Assembly: GCA_036571765.1 (NCBI GenBank)
Contig: BROE01000018.1
Coordinates: 12,254,743 to 12,318,742, forward strand
DNA: 64,000 nt
From: Plecoglossus altivelis
Taxonomy: Eukaryota > Chordata > Actinopteri > Osmeriformes > Plecoglossidae
Direction: 5' to 3'
In this document: positions 44,822 to 56,314 of the stretch, piece after piece
How the letters are laid out: each line of letters begins with the position of its first letter
Position numbering within the stretch: position 1 is the stretch's first letter
Notes under the pieces: model-generated
The model's database searches: none
Seen by the model: only the letters and a program-made list of their open reading frames with translations
Told to the model about the DNA's origin: nothing
Position numbers and translations under genes: made by a program

Positions 44822-45759
44822 TAGCCTGGCTATGCCATCCTACGTATTGCCGCTCAATTTTGATTTCCCTTCTGTAGTAGGTCTGAGGTGTAGAGCCAAT
44901 ACACCTGCTTGGGTTTTCTCGCCTCAGATATCTGTGGGCCCAATCAGCTAACAGTGGGAGTGGCTGAGAAAAATGATGTTGTTGGAGTACACAAGTTGTA
45001 GTTCTGTAATGGCATCAGAAAAAGATTAAATTGAAGCCACTCGGCCCGTTGTTAGCGATGCTGAGCCAATAGTTGGTATCCTTTATCCACTTTTTGCACT
45101 ACTTGAACTGTCGTACATTATTGATAACCTTTCTGTGTTTAGATTGGACCATGCGAAGGAGATTCTAATAATCATTAGTGATGTTTTTGATGTAGATGTG
45201 GATCTGCAATATGATTCAGGGAGATATTTAACTTATGATGATTACAGTAAATAAAGAGATTATCGTGATGAACAGAACACTTTGAACCCCTTTGTGTACT
45301 TATGCAGGAACATGGTTTGTGTGTCAGTTGTACATATTTTTGTAAATGCATTGTAATTTGTTCTTTTCTACAAAACTGTAGATGTGGTTACTGCAATTCA
45401 TGATTTGGCAGACCCAAAATGACCGACGCAGTGTTTTGTGAATGATTAGACCCAGCTTTGACAGTTGAATGTATACATTACCACTAGCCTTAGTGTCAAA
45501 TATAGATTTACAATTTACAATGGTCCTTTAATGCTTAAATTTAACATCTTTAAACACCTTTGTTCGTTCCAACCTTTTGTTTACAACCCAAGTGGCTACA
45601 TCTAAGCACATAACCTACGTCATGACGCATGGGGCATGATGTACGTCATGACCAAACGTTAGCAATTGTTTATGAGAGATCCAGTGTGGCTCTGGGCAGA
45701 TCCAATTGTTTTTAAGTTCCCAGACTGTGCAAATCAAATGTCTGGTAAGGACCAGGCTA
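44822..45759 (+). mobile_element. TA-flanked DNA transposon R4, copy C (938 bp)
   Basis: It starts TAGCCTGGCTATGCCATCCT and ends ACCAGGCTA, the same terminal inverted repeat as copy D, in the opposite orientation. Internally, GATATCTGTGGGCCCAATCA and FRLDHAKEILIIISDVF-type reading near 45140-45190 suggest a leftover of coding sequence, but stops interrupt it. The second half carries ATAGATTTACAATTTACAAT. No transposase domain could be named. Confidence 0.6.
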
Positions 45760-45879
45760 GGAAAGTCCATCTTTGCACTCTGACACCAATCAAACAATGG
45801 GAGTAGAGACACCTTGACATATCTTGATTGAAAGATGACCTAGTTTGCATATAAGGACAAGGAAATGAATAAACACATT

Positions 45880-46810
45880 TATGTTCTCCTTGTAAAATTG
45901 GTGCTGGGGGTCATACAACTCCCTGAGCTTTTCAACTTCGAGAATTTATTAGATGTCGTCCATCTCTTTGAATTTTTCAGCAAATTTTCAAAATCGACTT
46001 GGGGTGTATGGTGTACAACTTGTGACAACCTGTTTCTCACTGCCAAGACATGCCATTCAGAAACAAATTAAGCTTGTGCAGGTTCAGTCAGGCAAGACTC
46101 GTCCCTGAATTCGGACACACTCTACCATGTTCACTACTCACTCTGCCCGCTAAGAACACTACCTTCCCTCTTTCTATATGGGCGTCATCTGGGTTCAGAA
46201 TTGTTTAGCGCTGCCTTCTATCAATTAAGGCTGTCAAATCTTCCTCATAGCTGTCAGCCTATCACTAAGATCCTGTGGATTTGAATACGATTCTCTCCTT
46301 GTTTAGTTTGACAATGCTTGTAAGTGCGCAGCCCTTCACCACCCCACCACCGCTAGATGTCTTGTGTTCGACTCATCTGACTGGATCGTCGGCTGCTGCC
46401 ACCACCAATGTCCGGACTCCGTGGGGGATTCTTCTGATGCTGGGCAGGTGGCCTTTGATCAATAATTCCCTCGGGGTCAAAGCCCAAACACTTTTTAACA
46501 CATTTATATCTGTAAATTTACTCACCGTACGAATCCTAGGTCTGTCCAGATTGAAGGGCATGCTAGGTCAACAGATCAATCTATTTATTTTAATGCGGTT
46601 TTATTAGGATAACCATACGAAATGGCTGTTTGTTACCAACATTCTCTTGTCATGTTTTATACAGGGTGAATATTGGCACGTAAGGACGTAGGCCTTCAAA
46701 GTAAAATGTAATAAATAATTATAAAGTCTACAACTTAGTCTACAATTAATGTAATAAAATCGGAATATCATGGTTTTTATTCAAATATATGGTGTATTTT
46801 GTGGTCTGTG
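45880..46810 (-). repeat. Interspersed repeat R1, longer copy C
   Basis: Both halves of copy A at 16383-16720 recur here in reverse: ACTCCCTGAGCTTTTCAACT (45918-45937) matches the 16650 area, and AGGATAACCATACG (46608-46621) matches the 16420 area. About 500 bp absent from A and B lie between them, including GC-rich sequence (46330-46460). This is the best copy from which to judge the family; no protein domain was recognised in either frame. Confidence 0.5.
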
Positions 46811-47059
46811 TAGCTGGTCTATTTTGATAAAATGGACGCCCCAAAAAAGGTGGCACTTCACACATAATCGTGGCACTTTGTTGCAAGTGTGTTCCAGGCG
46901 TCACACTGATATAACAGAAAAAGATGATTCACCAAAGACCTGGTTAAACCAGGTCGTGATTAAAATACCCGTGACAAACATCTTAATAATAACATGTCCA
47001 AGACCCTTAGTAAGAATAACATGTCCAAGACTCTCAGTATGATACCATCCATCCATCCA

Positions 47060-47385
47060 TCCATTGTCTTCCGCTTATCGGGGCAGGGTCGCAGAGGCAA
47101 AAGTCTGGGCAGGGAGGCCCAGACTTCCTTCCCTACGCATACCTCCTCCAGCTCCTCCGGGGGGATCCCGAGGCATTCCCAGGCCAGCCGAGAGACATAG
47201 TCCCTCCAGTGTGTCCTGGGTCTTCCCCGAGGCCGCCTCCCGGTAGGACATGCCCGGAACACCTCCCGAGAGAGCCGTCCAGGAGGCATCCGAAACAGAT
47301 GCCCGAGCCACCTCAACTGGCTCCTCTCGACGTGGAGGAGCAGCGGCTCTACTCCGAGCTCCTCCTGTGTAACCAAGCTCCTCAC
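47060..47385 (-). pseudogene. RTE-like LINE C-terminal domain
   Basis: The frame reads VEPLLLHVERSQLRWLGHLF, RMPPGRLSREVFRACPTGRR, GRPRTHWRDYVSRLAWECLG, then KTMDGWMDG where it meets the ATGG tail. It is the basic region after the thumb that closes RTE/BovB ORFs. The frame is open here and in step with the family's usual ending. Confidence 0.75.
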
Positions 47386-47392
47386 CTTATCT

Positions 47393-48553
47393 CTAAGGGA
47401 GCACCCTGCGGAGAAAACTCATTTCGACCGCTTGTATCCACGATCTCGTCCTTTCGGTCATTACCCAAAGTTCATGACCATAGGTGAGAGTAGGAACGTA
47501 GATAGACCGGTAAATTGAGAGCTTTGCATTCCGACTCAGCTCCTTCTTTACCACGACGGACCTGTGCAGAGACCACATCACTGCAGCCGCTGCACCGATC
47601 CGCCTGTCAATCTGACGTTCCGTCCTTCCCTCACTCGTGAACAAGACCCCGAGATACTTGTACTCCTCCACTTGAAGCAAGGACTCCCCACCCACCCAGA
47701 GGGAGCAAGCCACCTTCTTCCGGTCGAGAACCATGGCCTCAGATTTCGAGGTGCTGATTCCCATCCCGGCTGCTTCACACTCGGCTGCAAACCGCTCTAG
47801 TTCATGCTGTAGGTCCCGGTCCAATGGAGCCATCAGGACAACATCATCTGCGAATAGCAGAGATTAAATCCTGTGCCCGCCGAACCAGACACCCTCCGGC
47901 CCCTGGCTGTGCCTAGAAATTCTGTCCATAAAAACAATGAACAGAACCGGTGACAAAGGGCAGCCCTGGCGGAGCCCAACATGCACCGGGAACAGGTCCG
48001 ACTTACTACCGGCAATGCGAACACAGCTCCTGCTCCGGTCATACAGGGACCGGACGGCCCTGAGCAAAGGGCCCCGGACCCCGTACTCCCGGCAAACCCC
48101 CCACAGGGCACCACAAGGGACACGGTCGAACGCCTTCTCCAGGTCCACAAAACACATGTGAACCGGTTGGGCAAACTCCCATGAACCCTCAACCACCCGA
48201 TGAAGTGTGTAGAGCTGGGCCAGTGTTCCGCGACCAGGACGAAAACCCACACTGCTCCTCCTGAATCCGAGGTTCGACTATCGGACGGATTTTCCTCTCC
48301 AGTACCCTGGCATAGACTTACCAGGGAGGCTGAGGAATGTGATCCCCATGTAGTTGGAACACACCCTCAGGTCCCCCTTCTTATAAAGGGTTACCACCAC
48401 CCCGGTCTGCCAGTGCAGAGGGACCATCCCAAGCCGCCACGCAATGTTGAAGAGACGTGTCAGCCAAGACAGCCCCACAATATCCAGGGACTTAAGATAC
48501 TCGGGGCGGATCTCATCCCCCTTCCTGCGGCCAATCCGGTATCCTTTTTCCAT
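47393..48553 (-). pseudogene. RTE-like LINE reverse transcriptase
   Basis: The enzyme copies LINE RNA into DNA at the nicked target. The order is: GDEIRPEYLKSLDIVGLSWL and NIAWRLGMVPLHWQTGVVV with LYKKGD (48553-48278), then GFRPGRGTLAQLYTLHRVVE, PVHMCFVDLEKAFDRVPCGA (catalytic Asp block), VHVGLRQGCPLSPVLFIVFM (48250-47864), then SLLFADDVVLMAP at about 47860-47820 with the catalytic F-A-D-D. After that come STSKSEAMVLDRKK, EEYKYLGVLFTSEG, and YRSIYVPTLTYGHELWVMTE. Frames shift at about 48265 and 47865, so no single ORF spans it. Confidence 0.8.
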
Positions 48554-48991
48554 AGCCTCCCGAATTCTTTCCCCAGACCCGAGTTTTTGGCCTCCGCGAC
48601 AATCCGAGCCGCAGCACGCTTAGTCTGCCGATACCTGTCAACTCTCTCCGGAGTCCCACAAGCCAAACAGGCTCGATAGGACTCCTTCTTCAGTTTGACA
48701 GCATCCCTTACTTCCAGTGTCCACCACCGGGTTCGGGATTGCCGCCGCGACTGGAACCAGAGACCTTACGACCGCAGCTCTGGGCCGCAGCATGGACAAC
48801 GGAGGCCGAGAACAAAGTCCACTCAGACTCAATGTCTCCAGCCCCCCCCCGGAATCTCTGAGAAACTCTCCCGGAGGTACGAGTTGAAGACCTCGCTGAC
48901 AGAAGGCTCCGCCAGACGTTCCAAACAGACCCTCACGATACGCTCGGGCCTGCCAGGTCTGTCCGATTTCCTCCTCCACCAGCGGATCAGC

Positions 48992-49279
48992 TCACGACCA
49001 GGTGATGATCGGTTGACAGCTCCACCCCTCTCTTACCCGAGTGTCCGAGAAACGTGGCCGGAGGTCAGAGGAAACGACAACAAAGTCAATCATCGACCTT
49101 CGGCCTAGGGTACCCTGGTGCCACGTGCACTGATGGACGCACTTGTGCTCGAACATGGTGTTTGTTATGGACAAACTGTAACTAGCACAGTAGTCCAACA
49201 GCAAAACATTGCTCGGGTTCAGATCGGGGTGACCGTTCCTCCCAATCACATCTCTCCAGGTGTCACTGTCGTAACCCAC
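48992..49279 (-). pseudogene. RTE-like LINE endonuclease segment
   Basis: This is part of the apurinic endonuclease that nicks the target DNA. The frame reads DTWRDVIGRNGHPDLNPSNV, LLLDYCASYSLSITNTMFEH, HQCTWHQGTLGRRSMIDFVV and LRPRFSDTRV. It carries the segment from G-x-x-G-x-x-x-x-N to I-D-F-V, but the final catalytic S-D-H is changed to S-C-Q-P. More N-terminal endonuclease sequence lies in other frames between 49280 and 49770. The segment is intact in order but cannot be catalytic. Confidence 0.65.
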
Positions 49280-50059
49280 ATGGGCGTTGAAGTTCCCCAG
49301 CAGAACAATGGAGTCCCGGTCGGTGCACTATCCAATACCCCTCCCAGGGACCCCAAGAGGCCGGGTACTCTGCACTGCTGTTCGCCCCATAGGCCGATAC
49401 AACAGTGAGGGACCTGTCCCCGGCTTGAACGCGCAGGGACACGACCCTCTAGTCTACCGGGGTAAACCGCAACACGTGGCGGCTGAGCCTTGGGGCTATG
49501 AGCAAGCCCAGGCCAGCCCGCCGCCTCTCCCCGCGAGCAAGGCCAGAGAAATGTAGAGTCCAACCTCTCTCGAGGATAATGGATCCAGAACCCAGGCTGT
49601 GCGTGGAGGTGAGGCCGACTATATTTCTAGCCGGTAACGCTCTACCTCCCGAACAAGCTCGGGCTCCTTTCCTGCCAGCGAGGTGACTTTCCATGTCCCC
49701 AGCACTAGAGACAGTGCGCATGGCCTCGGTCGTCCAGGCACCTGCCCTGACCGCCGACCAAAGCACACTGCACTGGCCCCCTACGGTCCTTCCTGTGGGT
49801 GGTGGGCCTGCAGGAAGGTGATCCCACGTCGCCTTTTCGGGCTATACCCGGCCGGGTCCCATGGGCAAAGACCCGGCCACCAGGCGCTCGCCTGCGAGCA
49901 CCCACCCCAGGCCTGGCTCCAGGGTGGGGCCCCGGTAACGCCACTCCGGGCGACGTAGTGATTCTCTTTTGTTTGGGCATTATAGGGGGTTTTGGTGAAC
50001 CGCACTTAGTCTGGCTAGTCACCTAGGACCAGTTTGCCATGAGAGACACTACCAGGGGC

Positions 50060-50144
50060 TTATTGCCCCCGAGAACATAGCTCCTGGGATCATTCAAGCA
50101 CTCAAACCCCTCCACCACGTTAAGGTGGCGGTTCAAGGAGGGGC
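50060..50144 (-). ncRNA. Structured 5' leader of the LINE, possible HDV-like ribozyme
   Basis: The first transcribed base is G at 50144. CCCCT (50143-50139) can pair with AGGGG (complement of 50107-50111). CCACC (complement of 50124-50128) pairs with GGTGG (complement of 50112-50116). A further stem follows. This nested arrangement, starting exactly at the LINE 5' end, is that of HDV-like ribozymes reported at the 5' ends of RTE and R2 elements. The catalytic C and the P2 pairing were not established, so this is a hypothesis. Confidence 0.3.
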
Positions 50145-50539
50145 AGTATGATACCATGGTGGACAAACAAAAATCCACAACTTCTTACAAACTCCAAGCA
50201 TTGAGTATGCAAGAATGGGCTTCCATCAGTCAGGATGTGGCCACTTCTGGTAATCTGTTTTACATGTGTACTGGTTTTTCTAAGACACATTGTATTTGAT
50301 CACCCTGATCCAGATACAAACCTTTCAAGATTACCAAATTTGAGTGCCAAGTGTTGTAAATGAGACCACATATAACAATGTAGGACAATGTAGTAGACTA
50401 GCCAAGTAATGAACAGGTTCAACATCCAGCACGTGGTCCCTTTTAATTTTTTTCTGAATTGCTAAAACAGTCAAGCCTATTGGCTGAACAAGTTCTCAGT
50501 TGCCTAAACTAATTTAGCAAAGTGTGTAGTCTGTTGTCA

Positions 50540-52030
50540 ATACCTTAAAGGTATTGCAAACACACTGCAAAATCTTTTTACTTTGTGATAGTAGACTAAC
50601 GGCAGTTTGGGAGGTAAAATGGACGCACACTAAATCTCACAGCCCATCAACACCTCTGTTTTATGTCAATCTGATATTGAACCTCCTGCTGTAAAACCAT
50701 CGGTTTCAGAAAAGTGTTGCTTCTGACGTAGATTAACATCCCTCCTGTTTCAGGCTCAGGTCTGTACCTTTGTCATGCCCCAAAATTTGTATTTAGACCA
50801 GGCCTTGGTGTTCTGGCCTAGGAACCTAAATGAAATCCACTCAAATCTCAGACACTAGTTTTAGCTGCAAGCTGCTGTGTTTATTTTCAGGGGAATAAGA
50901 AAGAACAATGTTTTTTATTGTTTCAAAAATACTGAAAATGGACTGCTGTTGTAAATGCAGTGTTCCAAGCTGTACAGGGAATGATTAAACTTTACATAAA
51001 CGTCATAAGGGACCAAACACTCAGACAGGCATGGCTGATGTCTGTCAATGAGAAGATCCCTGTGAAGTCCAAAACTCAGCTATTCATTTGCTTGAAACAT
51101 TTAATCGCGGAAACTTTTGAAAGCCTGGGCCAAATGAAAACCGTATGTACTATGAAGATGTTGCAGAAAAAATGGTGCTGATCTACCATGTGCTCATCTC
51201 AATCGCAAGCTGTAAGTATGATTTGTCGCTAATAATTAATGTGTTTCAATGAAGTTAATCATTTTGCATCTCTGTGAATTCTTCCCCAAAAATATAAAGG
51301 AGGACCGCCTTTAGAAAGCAATTCAGTATTGATCTGTCACATCAGAATTTTGATTTGGATCACGAAAGTCTTGAAATTTAAGTGAAAATGCACCACCCAG
51401 TAGACTGCTTAGTCTTAGGCGGCAGTCATGTCTTCTTACAAAGTTTATAACAAATTTTTCAGTATGTTCGATCAATTCTACTCAAAAAAGTCGAGCAGGG
51501 CAGCTTTCAAGAGATATGGGAATTCTGCTTTTAGCCAGGTGATCCAAACATTTTTGTAATTTGTGTAAAACTGGCAGTCTGAGTGAGACTGCGTCCCAGT
51601 TTTAATGTTAGCCGGTCGTTCAAACTCCGGTTGCTCACTGGTGTGTTCACAATACTATATATCACTTTATTCTGCATCATAAACGTCAGCAAGGATTGCT
51701 GTTTGTACATACGATCCTGAAGATTTCTCAGATTTCTTTAACCAAGCCTGTTTCATTTGTCATTTGTCTGAGAAAGCGACTTTTGTTTTCATCGAAATCT
51801 ATCACTGACAACGCATGTTTGTCTGACTTGGCTATGTCTGCAGCTTTGGTCGTTGTACACCAATCAGCATGCAGCTCATGTATATATTAATAAGCATACC
51901 ATATATGGATAAAACAGCTCATTTCAAAGCTGGGCCATTTCTAAGGTTGCGTTAAGGCCCAACCAATGTTACATACCCTATTGGAACACTGTGAAATAGA
52001 AAAACCCACTGAACCACCCTATTAAAGCAT
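50540..52030 (+). mobile_element. THAP-bearing repeat R3, longest copy
   Basis: Its 5' part (50690-51070) matches 40730-40990, and its 3' part (51580-52030) matches 26330-26760. Between them sits a broken THAP domain. Together they define one element of at least 1.4 kb. Terminal repeats and a target duplication were not recognised, so the edges are approximate and the superfamily is open. Confidence 0.5.
50938..51180 (+). pseudogene. THAP zinc-finger pseudogene
   Basis: The reading CCKCSVPSCTGND gives the first Cys pair C-x4-C. After a TAA and a 1-nt frame change it continues DQTLRQAWLMSVNEKIPV, then KTQLFICLKHLIAETFESLG, giving the second pair C-x2-H in the expected C-L-K-H-x-x-x-x-x-F context. 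The C2CH set with the L-R-x-x-W motif between defines a THAP domain. It is a different family from the THAP exons at 6608-6917: the residues around the Cys pairs differ, and here the domain is encoded without an intron. Confidence 0.65.
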
Positions 52031-52258
52031 TTTACATAGTAAAACACAATTGGCAGATCTCACTTGGCTTCTCAGCAAAACTCTAAACACATTCTCATTC
52101 TCAAGCACATTCTGAATTCTAATGCACACATCATCCATTCTGGTAAACACAAGTAGCAACAACAAAAATATAAAATAGAGGGCACGTCATTCATTACCGC
52201 AACCACTTAAAAATTGTATTTAACTTTTTTCAAATGATATAAACCATTATAAACCAGT

Positions 52259-53351
52259 TCAGTGAGCAGACAGGTTGTTGAAGGTGGGAAGGAGAAAGTC
52301 TGAGTATTTATATAAGAAACAATATGAGATATCATCAAACAGTGCATTGTTAGCTTTATACTGACAAAAACACATGTTATGGCATGAAACATTGTGCTTG
52401 CCATTTGACATAGTACCAGTCTGGTTGCAGTTAATGTAAAAAAGCACAAGAATTACAGTATCACAGAGACAAAGGACACGTTTGTGACATGCAGGATACA
52501 GTGCTGTAAAAAAGGGTACAATGAGGGAGGAGAAAAAAATAGCAAAGAGCAAAGCAGCATTATTTTCTGATCAATTTTGAGCAACTATGCTACAACATGT
52601 TTTCGTTCAGCGAAAGTCAAAGACATAAATAAGAAATTTGTTTTGCAGTATCTGACCCACAAAGAAATAAAAGAAAAAATCACAAATGCAATGTTTATAA
52701 TTAGAATAGGTGTTTCAAAATCTGAAAAAGGCTAAATGTCCAATAGTTAACTAAATTAAGAACTTCAGAGTTTGTTTTGGAGACCAGCTTTTTGAAGCTC
52801 TCCTTTTGACTAGGCGAATTTTAAATCTGGGTTTGGTTTGCTGAAGTTTGCAAAGTATGATTTGTTCCTCTGCCAGATGAATCTTTACATCTGCTCCATC
52901 CGTTTCTCTTTTAAGAAGTGACTTATAGGCATCATCATAATCATCTTTGTTTGGTAAAGAATGGTTCTAGCCTCTTTCCTGACCTCCTGTGCTAATTATT
53001 AGAGGCTCCACTGTAGATTGAAGATCCATCATATTCATCAATGACAGGGCTTATATCCAGAATAATTGTTTAATCTGTATTGAGATGAACTGTCTTGCTT
53101 CCCTCTGCAATTGTGGACTCACCCTCTAATAACTGGGGTTCAACATTCAAGGGGTATTAGCAGTTTTTACATGCAGTTTTTCCCTTCAATAATGTCCTCA
53201 TCTGTGTAATCCCCTCTTCCAAAGGGCTTATTGCCTTTTTGGGTTTCTTTTTTGCTTCAGCATGGTCCTTTGTTGCCCTTGCTTTATGACGCATTTGCTG
53301 TTGAATACCAAGACCCACCTCTAGCAGTCTCTCCAAATGTGGGACTGACAT
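52259..53351 (-). pseudogene. Degenerate reading frames, unidentified
   Basis: At 53351-53157 the minus strand encodes a charged stretch, MSVPHLERLLEVGLGIQQQM, RHKARATKDHAEAKKKPKKA, ending in a stop. Through 52740 the same frame reads on with regularly placed stops, for example LDISPVIDEYDGSSIYSG. At 52552-52259 a Cys-bearing frame (HNMCFCQYKANN, FDDISYCFLYKYS) occurs. The run of near-continuous reading interrupted by single stops suggests an old transposon gene. No domain was recognised, and chance is possible for the lower frame. Confidence 0.3.
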
Positions 53352-53359
53352 ATAATAAG

Positions 53360-56050
53360 GGACGCAAATGATACAATCACTTTTAGATAATTTACGATGG
53401 TTAATTTCTGATTATTTTGTACATTTAATAATATTCCGTGATGAGTGTCAGTTCAGAATACAGATTGTACTTTGTTGTGAGGTGTTTAGGAGATTCAGTT
53501 ATCTGGATTTATTTTCTAAAAAGGCTTAATAAGTGGTCTAATTTCTAATTTCTCTACCAGCGAAAAAGGCAAAATATAATAAATGTATATGTACTACATG
53601 ATATGAATATAGTTTAATTGAAATTTAGTTTACTTTTTTTTTCTTCCTAAAATCCACCCTGAATCCACTTTTCTGTTGGGATCAGAATGATCTCATTTTA
53701 AGGTATCCCAGTCCACTAAAAGGTTTTGAATAACACATATTTAACAACTGTTCCAGATCAAAACCAATATTGGATCGTGTGATCTAATGCAATTTCAGAA
53801 TCCTTTAAAAATTTTTGAACAATCCATTTCCAAGATTTGATCCAATCCAAAAACTGTAATCCAACCCAAACAGTTCTGAACAACTCGCACCAGATCATAT
53901 TTCCATTGTGTAGGTTGCAAGAGTGGGATGGGAGCTTTTTAATGTACTTAAATTTAAAATGCTTTATCCATTAGTAATGTAAAGATTGCTGTCGCCTGCA
54001 TCTGCATGTTGTCTACATGTTGTCTACATGTTGTGACTATTATTTATTGATTTGATTTCAGTTTAATAAATATTAATGTTGTTATATTAAAAGAACCAGA
54101 ACCTGTGATTTGATATACAAACAGGCCTTCAATACAATTTGTGTTGTTTTCCAAGCAAGTGAAAGTGGAAATGCCCCAGAGATGTAAGAAACTGTGGAAA
54201 TGCTAGAAACCTTGAGGTGCCATGCTTATTACTTTATCCCTGTTCTTTGCAAAACTGGAATATGTCAAGGACACTGGTTGTTTGGCAGAAAACATGCAAA
54301 CACCTGCACAAAGACTCACATACACAGGCTACCAGAGTCTCGCCAAGCTCTCCTGTCCCCACTGAGGATCTGTGTCAGAAATGGAGAGACAGAGAAAAAA
54401 AACTTTTTTAAAAAGTGGGAGAGGAGAGACAGAACAAATGTGTGCATGAAAGTGAGGGTAGGAGAGCAGCAAAAGGGAGGTAGAAAGTGAAACATTGGGT
54501 TACATGTACTGGTTAGTTAAAAACCAGGAAGTTCCAGAAAATGCTTCTGACATCCTGAAAACTTTATCAGTTGAACGCCAGTCAATGCAGTCCTCTGACT
54601 TCTCCAGTCTCAGCTAGAGGTAAACAACAATTAGGACTGTCAGCACTGACTCATTCGGTAAATAACCTAACAAACCTTTTTTGTGTTATTATTGTTATTG
54701 TTTTTATTATCGAATGTCAACATTGGCAGTATTTTTCTATCACAGTTTGATGTTGCGTTAAGATACAAATATACTTCAAGGTCAACCTTTTCTGGACACA
54801 TTGTTTAGTTTTTTAAAATAACCCATTACTTTGTAGGGCGGTAGATTGATCTAAAAAGTGCGTGTGAGGTAGTGCAATAGCAGTCAGTGCAAAAACTGTG
54901 AATGTAGCTGAGTGTAAGAAGCAGAAGGCTCTCTTTAGTCCTCTAACAATGACATGCATCTCCATAAAACTTCAGTGGGTGGCTGCTACCCACCCTCTCC
55001 ATTACTTTGTTTTGCCCTCTATCTCACTCTTCCATTCTCCCATTCACCCTCCCTTTTTAACTCTCTTTCTTCTACCCATCCTCTCTCCAACCTTCTCCCT
55101 CTTTCTTTCTGTTATTCTATTTCTCCCTGTCTTCCCTCACTCTTGGCCTCCCTTGTTTAATTTTTTTCCCTTCATAGCCTGATTGTTATGATACCATCTT
55201 GCTGAATCAATGAGAAAATGCATTTATTTAAAAGACTCTATTAAACTCTATTAAAATAACTTAAGGACATGCCAACACATTTAATCAAACTTCCCTTTGT
55301 ATATTCAATATGATATATATTACAGATATATGTTGATATGAGTACATTTACATTTAGATTTTCTGTTAAGTAGGTGGTTATTAAATAATAAATTCAAGAC
55401 AACAATCTCAGGAAATCCTCAGTTGGTCTATTTCATAATAGCAAAGTGCTGGCTGGATGACACACACACATTGGGATGATCTTAACAGGATACTTATTCT
55501 GGAGATTTATTCTGCCCAGTTGAAAGATTGAATGAGATATATAGAGAAAGACAGCTAATGCTTTGCTTTATACATCAAGACGGCCACTTTATGTAAGCTG
55601 AAATAATTGTACACGTGTTTCCTTCCCCTTTGTTCTTGAAGGAATAGAGAGAGGGAGGAAAGGAGAGAAAATAAGTGCACATAAGGGAGAAGGAGCATGC
55701 GAGGGAGACTCCAGGGGGTGACTTGAGAGATACAGTGATAGAAATAAAGAGTTACATGAGACAGAGAGATGGGTGACAAAAAGGAGCTGAGGTATTTAAT
55801 TGCTTCCCTCTTCAAAGAGCTGCCACATTTTTCCCTTCTAATTGATTATATAGGTCAATTACTTGTGTTCAGATGCAGTTAGTGGGAGATCCGTCTATCT
55901 TGAGTTAAGAGCACATCCACTTGTGTGTAAATTAGTCTTGGGAGGGGTGGAGATAAGGAGGATGGGGGGAGGAGGAGGTGAAGCCTTTTCTTGGGATTAG
56001 TGGAAGCTCCTTGGTCAATCTGCATCTAAATGGCCTTTGAGCTGCTTTTA
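53360..56050. other. No supported gene
   Basis: AT-rich sequence with short local repeats (TGTTGTCTACA three times near 54005-54035), a pyrimidine-rich tract at about 55000-55165, and purine-rich sequence at 55640-55760. No ORF with recognisable protein motifs, no RNA gene and no transposon ends were identified. Confidence 0.5.
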
Positions 56051-56059
56051 GCTGCTGCA

Positions 56060-56314
56060 CAGGGAGGGTGAAAAACAGAGAGAGGCAGTCAGAGAAAGAG
56101 ATGGAAAGCAACTGAGCACAAGAGGACAAGAGTGAAAGACAGATACACATCAGCTCCACTGCCTTTCTGGTGCTGAGGAAAACAGACGAGAGGATGAACT
56201 GAGAAAGAAATAACTTTTATATTGCCTTTGGGTCAGGCCTGCTACAAGGCCAACTGTATAACTGTGAACCAGCACACTGGGAAAGGACAAAACTGCATTT
56301 TGTGAATGAAAGAC
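56060..56314 (+). other. Candidate untranslated exon
   Basis: A purine-rich, GC-moderate stretch ends AAAGACG|GTAAGATTGC, a good donor at 56314/56315. It is preceded by GCTGCTTTTAGCTGCTGCACAG-like sequence that could be an acceptor or a leader. It has no long frame. It could be an alternative first exon of a gene lying to the right or a non-coding exon of the host gene. The call rests on composition and one splice motif only. Confidence 0.25.

Larger units (their letters stand above)
47036..50157 (-). mobile_element. Complete-length RTE-like LINE with 13-bp target duplication
   Basis: The element occupies 47049-50144 (3096 bp), flanked by AGTATGATACCAT at 47036-47048 and 50145-50157. Its 3' end on the minus strand is a short ATGG repeat, and its 5' end starts GCCCCTCC. 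From 5' to 3' come a structured leader, an AP-endonuclease, a reverse transcriptase with FADD box, and a C-terminal basic domain. There is no RNase H. The length, lack of RNase H, BovB-like C-terminus and tetranucleotide tail point to the RTE superfamily; the exact clade was not verified. Stops and frameshifts break the ORF, so it is no longer active, although its ends are intact. Confidence 0.85.

Noticed and set aside
47937..50026. Plus-strand frames of 60-159 codons across the RTE-like LINE
   Set aside because: They are reverse-strand shadows of reverse transcriptase and endonuclease coding sequence.
54898..55182. 94-codon Ser/Pro/Leu/Phe-rich frame
   Set aside because: It arises from a pyrimidine-rich tract (CT repeats); no splice or start support.
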